Source of the DNA: JANNUT01 sp046331425
GTDB taxonomy: Bacteria; Acidobacteriota; Polarisedimenticolia; J045
DNA length: 64,000 bases
Direction of reading: 5' to 3'
Assembly: GCA_046331425.1 (NCBI GenBank)
Contig: JAXLQU010000004.1
Location: forward strand, 62,001 to 126,000
Shown here: piece by piece, positions 42,454 to 50,968 of the stretch
How positions within the stretch are numbered: position 1 is the first letter of the stretch
How the letters are laid out: each line of letters begins with the position of its first letter
Program-made: the position numbers and the translations under genes
The notes under the pieces: model-generated
What the model was told of the DNA's origin: nothing
The model's database searches: none
Seen by the model: only the letters and a program-made list of their open reading frames with translations

Positions 42454-42465
42454 CAGATCGATCCC

Positions 42466-42496
42466 GGGACGGGGGGTGCGTGGCATCTCCCGTCCC
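42466..42496 (+). terminator. Attenuator-like hairpin between precursor and MNIO genes
   Basis: GGGACGGGGG pairs with CTCCCGTCCC (one mismatch) across an 11-base loop, followed by TTCA rather than a U-tract. It lies 12 bases after the precursor stop and 11 before the MNIO start. Partial termination or 3' protection here would give more precursor than enzyme, as in many RiPP operons. Confidence 0.55.
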
Positions 42497-42507
42497 TTCA
42501 TCTCGCG

Positions 42508-43434
42508 ATGAAGGTCTCTCGCCGTCTCGGCTACCCAAACCTCGGACTTGGAATCGGTCTGCGAACGGTGCACTTCGCGCCGATCCTGGCCACCAATCCG
42601 CCGATCGACTGGTTCGAGGTAATCAGCGAGAACTTCATGGACTCGCAGGGGCGGCCCCGCTGGGTGCTCTCGCAGATCGCGGAGCGTTACCCGATCGTGC
42701 TGCACGGCGTGTCGATGTCGATCGGCTCCACCGACCCGCTCAACCTCGAGTACCTGAAGCGGCTGAAGGCGCTCGCTACCGAGATCGGTGCTGTGTGGAT
42801 CAGCGATCACCTGTGTTGGACCGGCGTCACCGGGCTCAATAGTCACGATCTGCTCCCGCTTCCGCTCGATGAGGCGACCTTGCGACATGTGAGCTCTCGA
42901 GTGAAACGGGTTCAAGAGTTTCTCGAACGGCCATTGGTGTTGGAGAACCCGTCGAGCTACGTCACCTTTGCGCAATCGACGATCGACGAGCCCGACTTCT
43001 TGAGAGCCCTGGCGGAAGAAACCGGTTGCGGCCTGCTTTTGGACGTCAACAACGTCTATGTCAGTTGCACCAACCACGACCTCGATCCCGCGGACTACAT
43101 CCGGCGCATTCCGGCCGAGCACGTCGTGCAGTTTCACGTGGCGGGGCATACGACCTACTCCACCCACATCATCGATACGCACGATCATCCGGTGATCGAT
43201 CCGGTCTGGAAACTGTTTGCACTGGCACATCAGCTCACCGGTGGTGTTTCGACGCTCTTGGAATGGGACGCCAACATCCCGGCGCTCGAGGTGGTTCACG
43301 CCGAGGTGTTGAAGGCCAAGCACCACATGAGCGGGCTGCACGAGTCGATCCCTGTTGCGCAACTCCCGAGCGCGTTTGAGGGGCCGCCGCCGGCGCCGCA
43401 TCCACTGCACCTGACACGCGTGGAGGTGGAATGA
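42508..43434 (+). CDS. MNIO (DUF692) RiPP-modifying enzyme
   Basis: A 308-residue TIM-barrel enzyme of the multinuclear non-heme iron oxidase family. Metal-site motifs are WFEVISENFMD, VLHGVSMSIGSTDPLN, WISDHLCWTG, LVLENPSSYV, LLLDVNNVYVS, QFHVAGHTT, IDTHDHPV and TLLEWDANIP. Members oxidise cysteines of the precursor peptide, for example to thiooxazole or related groups, together with a partner protein. It overlaps the DUF2063 gene by 4 bases, fixing it as the precursor-modifying pair of this operon. Confidence 0.9.
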   Translation: MKVSRRLGYPNLGLGIGLRTVHFAPILATNPPIDWFEVISENFMDSQGRPRWVLSQIAERYPIVLHGVSMSIGSTDPLNLEYLKRLKALATEIGAVWISDHLCWTGVTGLNSHDLLPLPLDEATLRHVSSRVKRVQEFLERPLVLENPSSYVTFAQSTIDEPDFLRALAEETGCGLLLDVNNVYVSCTNHDLDPADYIRRIPAEHVVQFHVAGHTTYSTHIIDTHDHPVIDPVWKLFALAHQLTGGVSTLLEWDANIPALEVVHAEVLKAKHHMSGLHESIPVAQLPSAFEGPPPAPHPLHLTRVEVE

Positions 43435-44333
43435 GGCCGGGCCAATCTTTGCCGCTGGATGTCGTGCAACGCTGGTTTCAAGCGGTGATCATCAACCCTG
43501 GAGGTGTGCGCGGTGGGATCGAAGGCGATGCTGCTTCGGCGTTGATCCCGATCTCGACCGACGAGTTGGAAAGCGTGATCGGTCGCTCGTCGCGGCTCGA
43601 TTCTGTCGGCCGGATGAAGGTCTATGCGGACGCTTACTACGCGCGACTGATCGAATGCTTGCATGGATCGTTTCCAATCGTGGCGCGCACGCTCGGACCG
43701 GATCTGTTCGCCGATTTCGCGATGGAGTATCTGCAAGCGCATCCGTCCAACAGCTACACGCTCAACCGGCTCGGCGATCAGTTCGAGGCATGGTTGCAAG
43801 CTACCCGCCCACCACGCGAGCCGAATCAGGACGATTCGCCACAGTGGCCCGAGTTTCTGGTCGATCTCGCCGGATTGGAGTGGGCGCTGGATGGTGTCTT
43901 CGATGGGCCCGGCGTCGAGCAGCAGACGGTCGTCGATGCTGCGGCGGTCGCCGGTCTCGATGCTGCACGACTGCTCGACGCTCGCTTGGAGACCGTTCCT
44001 TGTTTGCGCTTGATGGCGTTCCGATTCCCCGTCAGCGAGTACTACGATGCGGCGCGGCAGGCTCCCGACGATGAAGAACTCGAGATCCCCGAGGCCAAGC
44101 CATCGTGGCTTGCCTTGACGCGACGCGACTATGTGGTGCGCCGCTTGACACTCAGTCAGCCGCAGTTCGAACTGCTTTCAGCCCTGCATGCCGGCAATAC
44201 GGTGGCTGCAGCGATCGAACGCGCGGCAGCCGCCGTCCACTGGGACGATGAGCAGTTGGCTGCTTCGCTGTCGAATTGGTTTCATACCTTCACCACCGCG
44301 CCGCTGTTTCAGCGCCTGATCACCACCGGTTGA
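43431..44333 (+). CDS. DUF2063 partner protein of MNIO
   Basis: A 300-residue protein. The N-terminal DUF2063 domain has VYADAYYARLIECLHGSFPI, VARTLGPDLFADFAMEYLQA and NSYTLNRLGDQFEAWLQ. The C-terminal half is a helical/winged-helix-like domain (LTLSQPQFELLSALHAGNTV). It is the known partner that presents the precursor to MNIO enzymes. It is translationally coupled to the MNIO gene. The stop overlaps the convergent metallopeptidase-like gene by 25 bases. Confidence 0.88.
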   Translation: MRPGQSLPLDVVQRWFQAVIINPGGVRGGIEGDAASALIPISTDELESVIGRSSRLDSVGRMKVYADAYYARLIECLHGSFPIVARTLGPDLFADFAMEYLQAHPSNSYTLNRLGDQFEAWLQATRPPREPNQDDSPQWPEFLVDLAGLEWALDGVFDGPGVEQQTVVDAAAVAGLDAARLLDARLETVPCLRLMAFRFPVSEYYDAARQAPDDEELEIPEAKPSWLALTRRDYVVRRLTLSQPQFELLSALHAGNTVAAAIERAAAAVHWDDEQLAASLSNWFHTFTTAPLFQRLITTG

Positions 44334-45847
44334 GACGGCCAGCCTCGCATCTGCACGACGGCATCCACCATTTGCTGCACCTGCGAATCGTCGACGGCGA
44401 TAACCCAAAGCGCCGCTGCTCCCGACGGGCGACGCGACGGCACCACGATTCCGGCAGCGTTCTTTGGTAGCGGACTGTAGGCGTGTGGTACGGCGACCCC
44501 TTCGTCCTTGGTCACCGCCAGCGTGGCGAGGTCGGTTTCGGTCACGAAACCGATCAACGGCAAGCACTCGGCACGCGCGATGAACGCGCTGCCCGCCGGC
44601 GTGTCCGGATCGACCTGAAGGATCGGGAACACCGGTAACGGGAATCGTGTGTTGCGCAAGGCAAGCGGCACAGGTTCGGGCGTCACGATCATTCCTTCCG
44701 CCACCTGATCGAGCGGAGAGATGCGGCTTGCCAGCTTGGTGCGTCCGACACGCTCCACGATCAACTCGGGGAGGGAGCCGAACAGCGTGCGTCCCGAAAA
44801 AAACTCGTTCCGAACCACGGGATAGATCGCCTTGGCGGCAAGGTCGATCTCATCGATGTGATACCAACGCACGGGCCATTTGTATTCTTCAGGTGTGAGG
44901 ATCGCCTTAGCCAAGCCTTGCCCCAGCGCCGTTGGTAGCGCTTCATAGGCCAGCGTCCAAGCAGAGACACCGTCGCGTCCCTGACGATAGAAACGCGATC
45001 GCAGGTCGCGCTGCTTGTCGGGCGTCAATCGATGGAACAGGTCGTGACAGAACTCGTGGAAAATCACCTGTGCCTGTTGAGTCGGATGGTCCTCCGGACG
45101 TACTTCCATCAGCAATTGATGCGCGTTGGCCTCGGCGTGAGTCGAGCCCTCCTGATCGAACACCGCTACCAAGTTGATGGTTGGCATCTCCGCGAACTCG
45201 CCGCTCAAGCCGTAGAACCTCACGTAATAGGAGAGCAGTTGTTGAGTGCGCGGCTGCTTCAGAAACGTTTCGAACTCGGACTGGATGCGGGGCAAGTACT
45301 GAGCCCGCGACCAGAGCGTCTCGAATCGCGTTGCGAAGGTGCGGATCGTGCGTTCGAGCGCAACGGCTTCGGCCGGCTCCACGATCGCGCCGAGGCGCGC
45401 CACCAGATCGTCGACGCTGGTTGCGTTCATCGCCGCGATCGAGAGTTGTTTTCGCCGCGACAGTGAGTTGTCTTCGACAGGCAGGCACGCGGTGGTACCG
45501 TCGAACTGGATGCCGTGGTTGAGCGGGAATCGTCGTGTACGAATCGACCTGAACTCTGAAAGTTGCTCTCGTTCAGTTCGTGTAAGCGGTCCGAATGTCC
45601 CGACCCAATCGCGGTAGTACTGGAATCGATTCTTGCTGGGTGAGCTTTCAGCAAGATTGTCGACCCAGTGAAACAGGTTGGTGGCCTCGGAGTATCTAAC
45701 GGTGAACTGGACCGGAACTAGCGGATCGGTCGTGGCGGGCAGCGGCATGAGTGCCGGCGGCTTGGGTTGACGCGGAGGGGACTGCAGCGTCGTCGAACCG
45801 CAGCCGCAGACGGCCAACGCAAGGTAAATCGGGGCGCTTCGCATCAT
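44309..45847 (-). CDS. HExxH lipoprotein, putative metallopeptidase
   Basis: A protein of about 512 residues. The N-terminus APIYLALAVCGCGS is a lipoprotein signal. The middle has QVIFHEFCHDLFHRLTPD, a zinc-peptidase-type HExxH with a further His. No known family otherwise. Upstream in the chain is a helical region (VARLGAIVEPAEAVALERTI) and downstream IYPVVRNEFFSGRTLF. It probably faces the periplasm. Starts at GTG 45853, ATG 45847 and ATG 45844 are all possible. It is convergent with the MNIO operon, with a 25-base overlap. Confidence 0.6.
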   Translation of the reverse strand: MMRSAPIYLALAVCGCGSTTLQSPPRQPKPPALMPLPATTDPLVPVQFTVRYSEATNLFHWVDNLAESSPSKNRFQYYRDWVGTFGPLTRTEREQLSEFRSIRTRRFPLNHGIQFDGTTACLPVEDNSLSRRKQLSIAAMNATSVDDLVARLGAIVEPAEAVALERTIRTFATRFETLWSRAQYLPRIQSEFETFLKQPRTQQLLSYYVRFYGLSGEFAEMPTINLVAVFDQEGSTHAEANAHQLLMEVRPEDHPTQQAQVIFHEFCHDLFHRLTPDKQRDLRSRFYRQGRDGVSAWTLAYEALPTALGQGLAKAILTPEEYKWPVRWYHIDEIDLAAKAIYPVVRNEFFSGRTLFGSLPELIVERVGRTKLASRISPLDQVAEGMIVTPEPVPLALRNTRFPLPVFPILQVDPDTPAGSAFIARAECLPLIGFVTETDLATLAVTKDEGVAVPHAYSPLPKNAAGIVVPSRRPSGAAALWVIAVDDSQVQQMVDAVVQMRGWPSQPVVIRR

Positions 45848-45964
45848 TCTCACGGTTTTTCAATCTAGTCGATCGTGCGTCCCAGCGCCTGTCGGTTTAC
45901 GATCCGCGCGCGACATCGACACCGCAAACGAGTGTGGCGACCAAGTCGTATCCAGGACGAGGCG

Positions 45965-46354
45965 ATGGGGCGATCGAGCACGGTGACGGAAGGGATTCGA
46001 GTCGAGGTCGAGAGCGTTTACGTGGCGGAGCGTTCCGAGCCGTCACGGCGGCTGTTTTTCTTTGCCTATCAGGTGACTCTCAGCAACGAGGGGGATCTCG
46101 CGGCGCAGCTGACCACTCGGCATTGGATCATCACCGACGGCGAGGGCCGCGAAGAGCATGTGCATGGTCCGGGGGTGGTGGGGAAGAGCCCACAACTCTT
46201 GCCCGGTGAGTCGTTCCAGTACATGAGCTACTGCCCCTTGCCGACTCCGATCGGATCGATGGCCGGCACCTATCGCATGGTCCGCGAGGACGGGCGCGAG
46301 TTCGATGCGCAGATCGGCGCCTTCTCGCTGGAGGTTCCCGGCACTCTGAATTGA
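45965..46354 (+). CDS. apaG: ApaG domain protein
   Basis: A 129-residue FnIII-like protein with RLFFFAYQVTLSNEGDLAAQ, RHWIITDGEGREEHVHGPGV, VGKSPQLLPGESFQYMSYCP and MAGTYRMVREDGREFDAQI, the ApaG signature. The biochemical role is unsettled. Homologues occur fused to F-box proteins and near apaH. No apaH or rsmA is nearby. The ATG at 45965 gives the standard length. Confidence 0.93.
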   Translation: MGRSSTVTEGIRVEVESVYVAERSEPSRRLFFFAYQVTLSNEGDLAAQLTTRHWIITDGEGREEHVHGPGVVGKSPQLLPGESFQYMSYCPLPTPIGSMAGTYRMVREDGREFDAQIGAFSLEVPGTLN

Positions 46355-46381
46355 TCGTCGATGCAATGCCGAGGCGTACCG

Positions 46382-46852
46382 TTACAGGGTCAGTTCGAGG
46401 TACAGCGCGCCCGGAATCGGATTGTCGTAGTACGCGGGAATCTCTCGAAAACCGAGCGAACGATAAAGTCCCACCGCGTTGCGCATCGTGGCGCCGATCG
46501 TATCCAGTCGCATCGCGCGATAGCCGATCTGGCGAGCATCCGAGAGCAGTTGCTCGCTCAGTGCGCGCCCCACGCCGTGCCGTCGATAGTCAGGGCGCAC
46601 CCACAAACGCTTCATCTCGCAGATGCCCGCATCGAGTTGCCGAAGGGCGATGCACCCTGCGGTTTGTCCGTTGACCGTCGCAAGATACAACCGCCCCGAA
46701 GGAGGCTCGTACTTGCCTGGCAGCCCGGCCAACTCGTCGTCGAAGCTTTGGAAGCACAGCTCGAAATCGAGTGAACGCGCGTACTCGAGAAACAGCTCGC
46801 GCACGAGTGCCAGATCGCTGGCCGAGACCGCCGGCACGACGTTGACGCTCAC
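46382..46852 (-). CDS. GNAT-family N-acetyltransferase
   Basis: A 156-residue acetyltransferase with AGCIALRQLDAGICEMKRLW, VRPDYRRHGVGRALSEQLLS (acetyl-CoA loop RRxGxGxA type) and RLDTIGATMRNAVGLYRSLG. The acceptor is unknown. The start is the GTG at 46852, whose TGA overlap with the upstream phzF stop (GTGA) decides it over longer frames. Confidence 0.85.
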   Translation of the reverse strand: MSVNVVPAVSASDLALVRELFLEYARSLDFELCFQSFDDELAGLPGKYEPPSGRLYLATVNGQTAGCIALRQLDAGICEMKRLWVRPDYRRHGVGRALSEQLLSDARQIGYRAMRLDTIGATMRNAVGLYRSLGFREIPAYYDNPIPGALYLELTL

Positions 46853-47637
46853 GTCAGCGATCCCGAGAACACGGTGATGCAGCGGCCGGCCAATCCGACG
46901 CGATCGCCGCGCCAATCCACGCGCACCTCACCGCCCCGCTTGGAGGCCTGCCACGCGCGCATCGCACGCTTGTCGAGTTTCTGTCCCCAGAACGGGGCGA
47001 GCATGCAATGCGCCGAACCAGTCACCGGATCTTCGTCGACGCCCGCTGCAGGAGCGAAGAACCGTGACACGAAATCGAACTCCGGCGAGTCGGCGCGCGC
47101 GGTTACGATCACGCCGCGCGTCGGCAGCGCCCCGAGCGCGACGAAATCTGGTGTGAGGCGGCGTACTACCGCTTCGCTCTCGACTTCGAGCAAGTAGTCA
47201 TCGCGGCCGCGTGTGACCGTCAGCGGTGCGCAACCCAACGCTTGCACCACACCGGGTGGCAATGGCGCCGGCACGCCGACGAGGGCAGGAAAGTCCAACT
47301 CGATCCATTGCCCGAGCCGGACGGCGGCAAGTCGGCCGCTGCGAGTATCGAACAGCGCGGGGCGCATGGTGTCGAGGCGACCCGTCTCCCACAGAACGTG
47401 CGCCGAGGCCAGCGTCGCGTGCCCGCACAGATCGATCTCGACCGCAGGGGTGAACCATCTCAAAGAGAACGCATCTCCTTGAGGCCACAGGAAGGCTGTC
47501 TCCGAGAGATTCATTTCGGCAGCCAGCGCTTGCATCCAAGCAGCATCGGCAGGCGCATCCAGCAGGCAGACAGCCGCTGGGTTGCCACCAAAGGGTTCGG
47601 AACTGAAAGCATCGGCGACAAACAGCGGTGTGGGCAT
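46849..47637 (-). CDS. PhzF-family isomerase/epimerase-like protein
   Basis: A 262-residue PhzF-fold protein. It has ADAFSSEPFGGNPAAVCLLD, AAEMNLSETAFLWPQ (catalytic Glu in NLSETAF), LRWFTPAVEIDLCGHATLAS and GVDEDPVTGSAHCMLAPFWG. PhzF isomerises a dihydro-hydroxyanthranilate in phenazine synthesis, but most members have unknown substrates and no other phenazine genes are here. It is coupled to the GNAT gene downstream and 7 bases after the lyase gene upstream. Confidence 0.9.
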   Translation of the reverse strand: MPTPLFVADAFSSEPFGGNPAAVCLLDAPADAAWMQALAAEMNLSETAFLWPQGDAFSLRWFTPAVEIDLCGHATLASAHVLWETGRLDTMRPALFDTRSGRLAAVRLGQWIELDFPALVGVPAPLPPGVVQALGCAPLTVTRGRDDYLLEVESEAVVRRLTPDFVALGALPTRGVIVTARADSPEFDFVSRFFAPAAGVDEDPVTGSAHCMLAPFWGQKLDKRAMRAWQASKRGGEVRVDWRGDRVGLAGRCITVFSGSLT

Positions 47638-47644
47638 CGTCACC

Positions 47645-49102
47645 TCAACCGGCCGATGGGCCGCCGGAAATACCGCCTTCGGTGAGCTTGGCCAAGTCGC
47701 CCAGCGCAGCATCGATCTCGGCCAGCGTGACCGGGGTTTCGCCGCCGCTGTGTTTGAGCTGACCGGCCGCGATCTTCTCGGCCGCCAGATCGCGAATCGA
47801 CAGATTGCGTGCGAGTGCTTCTTTGACCAGCGCGGCGCCCGCGATGTAGCCGATGACCGGGTTTAGCGCGGTGACGACGATCGGGTTTTTAGAGAGCCAA
47901 CCGAGCGCTTTCTCCGGATTGGCTTTGAGTCCGACAACCGCACGCGTGCTGAAGGTGCTCACCGAACCGATCGTGACCTGCATCATCTCGAACAGGTTGT
48001 GCGCGATGATCGGCATCATCACGTTGAGTTCCAGTTGACCGGCTTGGGCCGCGAGCGCCACGGTGGTATCGCAGCCGATCACATGGAACATCGCCTGATT
48101 GAGCATCTCGGCGATCGACGGGTTGATCTTGCCGGGCATGATGCTCGAACCGGGCTGCACGGCAGGCATCCGAATCTCGTCGAGTCCGGAGGTGGGGCCG
48201 GAGGCGAGCAATCGCAGGTCGTTGGCGATGCGCGTCAGCGTGAGCGCAAGTGTTCGCAACGAGGCCGAGAAGTCGGCCGCATCGGCCATCGACTGCATCG
48301 ATTCGAACAGATTGTCGGAGACCTTCAGTGGTTGACCGCAGAGGGTCGATAGGCGAGCGACCATTCGCGCGTGATATTCCGGATGCGCATTGAGGCCGGT
48401 GCCTGCCGCCGTTCCGCCGATACCGATCCGGCGAAGTCCTTCGGCAGCGCGCCGAATTCGCTCGGCATCGCGCTCGATCGCGCGTGCATAGCCGCCGAAC
48501 TCTTGGCCGAGTCGCACGGGAACGGCATCCTGCAAATGCGTCCGTCCGGACTTCACGATCCCGTCGAACTCCTCGCTCTTGCGCTTCAACGCCACCGCGA
48601 GTTCGTCGACGACCGCCAGCAATTCATCGACCCGCCACAAGCAGCCCAAGCGAATCGCCGTCGGGATCGTGTCGTTGGTCGATTGCGACATGTTGACGTG
48701 ATCGTTGGGGTGCACGCGATACTCACCGATCGCTCCGCCCAAGATCTGCGTGGCACGATTGGCCAAAACTTCGTTGGTGTTCATGTTGTGGCTGGTGCCG
48801 GCGCCCGCTTGAAACGGGTCGACCACGAAGTGCTCGCGATGCTGTCCTTCCATTACCTCGCGCGCCGCTCGAGCAATCGCCTCGGCGAGTTCAGGGTCGA
48901 GCAGTCCGAGGTCTTTGTGCACATCGGCGGCAGCACGCTTGATGGTCGCCATCGCCCACACGAACGCCGGCCAGGGTTTCAGCCCCGAGATTGGAAAGTT
49001 GTCGACCGCTCGTTGTGTTTGCGCGCCGTACAGCGCTGCTTTCGGAACCCGGACTTCACCCATGGAATCGCGCTCGGTGCGCGTTTCGGTGGCGGCGTTC
49101 AT
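47645..49102 (-). CDS. aspA: Aspartase/fumarase-superfamily lyase, probably aspartate ammonia-lyase
   Basis: A 485-residue lyase with the superfamily signature GSSIMPGKINPSIAEMLNQA. VNMSQSTNDTIPTAIRLG and THLQDAVPVRLGQEFGGYAR have the STND and LQDAVPxxLGQEF forms usual in aspartases, whereas class II fumarases have SSND and DATP. It would interconvert aspartate with fumarate and ammonia. A fumarase role remains possible. The ATG at 49102 follows AAGGG. It heads a lyase-phzF-GNAT operon. Confidence 0.8.
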   Translation of the reverse strand: MNAATETRTERDSMGEVRVPKAALYGAQTQRAVDNFPISGLKPWPAFVWAMATIKRAAADVHKDLGLLDPELAEAIARAAREVMEGQHREHFVVDPFQAGAGTSHNMNTNEVLANRATQILGGAIGEYRVHPNDHVNMSQSTNDTIPTAIRLGCLWRVDELLAVVDELAVALKRKSEEFDGIVKSGRTHLQDAVPVRLGQEFGGYARAIERDAERIRRAAEGLRRIGIGGTAAGTGLNAHPEYHARMVARLSTLCGQPLKVSDNLFESMQSMADAADFSASLRTLALTLTRIANDLRLLASGPTSGLDEIRMPAVQPGSSIMPGKINPSIAEMLNQAMFHVIGCDTTVALAAQAGQLELNVMMPIIAHNLFEMMQVTIGSVSTFSTRAVVGLKANPEKALGWLSKNPIVVTALNPVIGYIAGAALVKEALARNLSIRDLAAEKIAAGQLKHSGGETPVTLAEIDAALGDLAKLTEGGISGGPSAG

Positions 49103-49232
49103 TGCGAAACCCTTTCGAAAGGGGACCGACGCGCCAATCGCCGTCAAGAACGTGGACTCATTGCCCGCTGGCGTCGCGAGATCTGTCGGCCCTGACGCTC
49201 GGGATTATAGAGGTGCGCCTTCGTGGCGGCGA

Positions 49233-49622
49233 TCAAACCGGATCGGTGCGGCGAGGTGTGAGTGCCGGAAGCTCTTCTTCCTCGTCGGCGCCGCTCGAGG
49301 GGCTGTCCGGCGGCTGCTTCAGCACGCTGCGCAGCACGTACTTCAGCTCGGCGGACAAGACCGTGATCTCCATCCCCTCGACCGGCTCGAACCAGCAGGC
49401 GCGCGCCTTACGTTCTAGGTCTTCTCCGGGGAGGCGGTAGTAGAACTTGCTGTTGCCGCATTCGTTGTTCCAACAAAACTTGCCGTATGGAACGGTGTCG
49501 GGGGCCAAGTACTGGAAGCAGCGCAAGAGCGCGTTCTTCTCGGGCACCTCGACGGTGCGCCCCAGAACGGAGATCTTGATCAGCCGATCGAACGGCCTGA
49601 AAAGCGATGGGTCGGCCTTCAT
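49233..49622 (-). CDS. Ferredoxin-like four-cysteine protein
   Basis: A 129-residue protein. Cys35 (ALLRCFQYL), Cys50 and Cys55 (KFCWNNECGN) and Cys76 (RACWFEPV) are arranged as in a small 2Fe-2S binding protein. The preceding VLGRTVEVPEKN forms the first beta hairpin. The C-terminal 30 residues are acidic. An iron-sulfur cluster is inferred, not shown. The ATG at 49622 overlaps the upstream amidohydrolase stop by 4 bases. Confidence 0.65.
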   Translation of the reverse strand: MKADPSLFRPFDRLIKISVLGRTVEVPEKNALLRCFQYLAPDTVPYGKFCWNNECGNSKFYYRLPGEDLERKARACWFEPVEGMEITVLSAELKYVLRSVLKQPPDSPSSGADEEEELPALTPRRTDPV

Positions 49623-50908
49623 CTCGGGGCGGAATATAGATGCCCCGAGGACGGCGCTGCCAGCCAGTCCAGAAGCACCGCTGCACCGGCGCGAACGCCG
49701 ACCACCAAACTCTCCTCATCGAGGTCGAAGGTCGGCGTATGGGTCATCGCGGTAATCCCGCGCGATTGGTTGCTTACGCCGAGCAGGAAGTAAAACCCCG
49801 GGATCTTTTGTGCGAAGTAGGAAAAATCCTCGGCTCCCATGATCGGCGGCGACTCGACGAGATTGTCGGCGCCGACCGCCCGGCGCAGAGAGGGAAGCGT
49901 GGCTTGGGTCAACTCGGGGTTGTTGACTGTTGCCGGTACAAGTTTTTCGTACGACAGGTCCGCCGTCGCGCCTACCGTAGCTGTGGCATGGGTGAGCACC
50001 TCTTGCATCATCCCGGGGATTCGATCCTGCAACTCCGAATCGAGCGTGCGGACCGTTCCTTCCAGCAACACCTCATCGGCAATGATGTTGAATCGGTTGC
50101 CGCCGTGAATACTCCCCACCGTAATCACCAGCGGCTGGAGCGTGTCGGTGCGACGGCTGCGAATGTTCTGAATCGCGATCACTGCTTGTGCTGCGGCCAA
50201 CACGGCATCGACACCAAACTGAGGTGTCGAGGCATGCACTTTCTTGCCGTGAACGGTGGCGACGAAACGATCGGACGCAGCCAGCGCGGGGCCTGAGTGC
50301 CACCCAATTTTCCCGGCCGGCAGCAGCGGCCAAACGTGTAACCCGAAAATCGCGCCCGGCTTGGGATCGTCCAGCGCACCCTCTTCGAGCATCAACGCTG
50401 CTCCGCCCTTCTCGCCGGCCGGCGCGCCCTCCTCGGCAGGTTGGAATACGAACACCACGGTGCCGGCGAGGTCTTTCTGCATGCGCGAGAGAATCGTGGC
50501 GATCCCCAGGCCGATCGCGGTATGCGCATCGTGGCCACAGGCATGCATCACCCCGGCGTTTTGTGAGCGATAGTCCGACTCGTACGATTCCTGGATCGGC
50601 AGTGCATCCATGTCGGCCCGCCACGCGACCACAGGCCCTGGCTTGCCCCCCTTCAGGATTCCGATGACGCCGTGTCGCGCAATGTTGGTGCGCACCGTCA
50701 ACCCCAACGCACGCAAGCGTTCCGCCACCACACCGGCGGTGCGTTCCTCGCGGTTGCTCAACTCGGGATGTTGGTGGAAATCGCGGCGAGTCTTCACCAA
50801 CTCATCGCGAATCGATTCAGCGCTGCGAGCGATCGGATCGGAGGTCGGAGTAACTGCCAGACTAGACGAGCACCAGCACAGGCCGGCGATCAAGAGCCAG
50901 AAACGCAT
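49619..50908 (-). CDS. Secreted M20-family amidohydrolase
   Basis: A 429-residue metallohydrolase. A signal peptide (FWLLIAGLCWCSSSLAV) precedes the M20D body: RRDFHQHPELSNREE, VVAWRADMDALPIQES, VMHACGHDAHTAIGLG (metal ligands), VFQPAEEGAPAGEKGG and HTPTFDLDEESLVVG. Relatives remove acyl groups from amino acids or hydrolyse amides such as hippurate. Export to the periplasm is indicated by the signal. The substrate is unknown. Confidence 0.9.
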   Translation of the reverse strand: MRFWLLIAGLCWCSSSLAVTPTSDPIARSAESIRDELVKTRRDFHQHPELSNREERTAGVVAERLRALGLTVRTNIARHGVIGILKGGKPGPVVAWRADMDALPIQESYESDYRSQNAGVMHACGHDAHTAIGLGIATILSRMQKDLAGTVVFVFQPAEEGAPAGEKGGAALMLEEGALDDPKPGAIFGLHVWPLLPAGKIGWHSGPALAASDRFVATVHGKKVHASTPQFGVDAVLAAAQAVIAIQNIRSRRTDTLQPLVITVGSIHGGNRFNIIADEVLLEGTVRTLDSELQDRIPGMMQEVLTHATATVGATADLSYEKLVPATVNNPELTQATLPSLRRAVGADNLVESPPIMGAEDFSYFAQKIPGFYFLLGVSNQSRGITAMTHTPTFDLDEESLVVGVRAGAAVLLDWLAAPSSGHLYSAPR

Positions 50909-50968
50909 CAGGGCCTCCCAAGAGTCGGTGAGGTCCCGATCATAAGGGCAGTAACCGCGCGCTGTACT

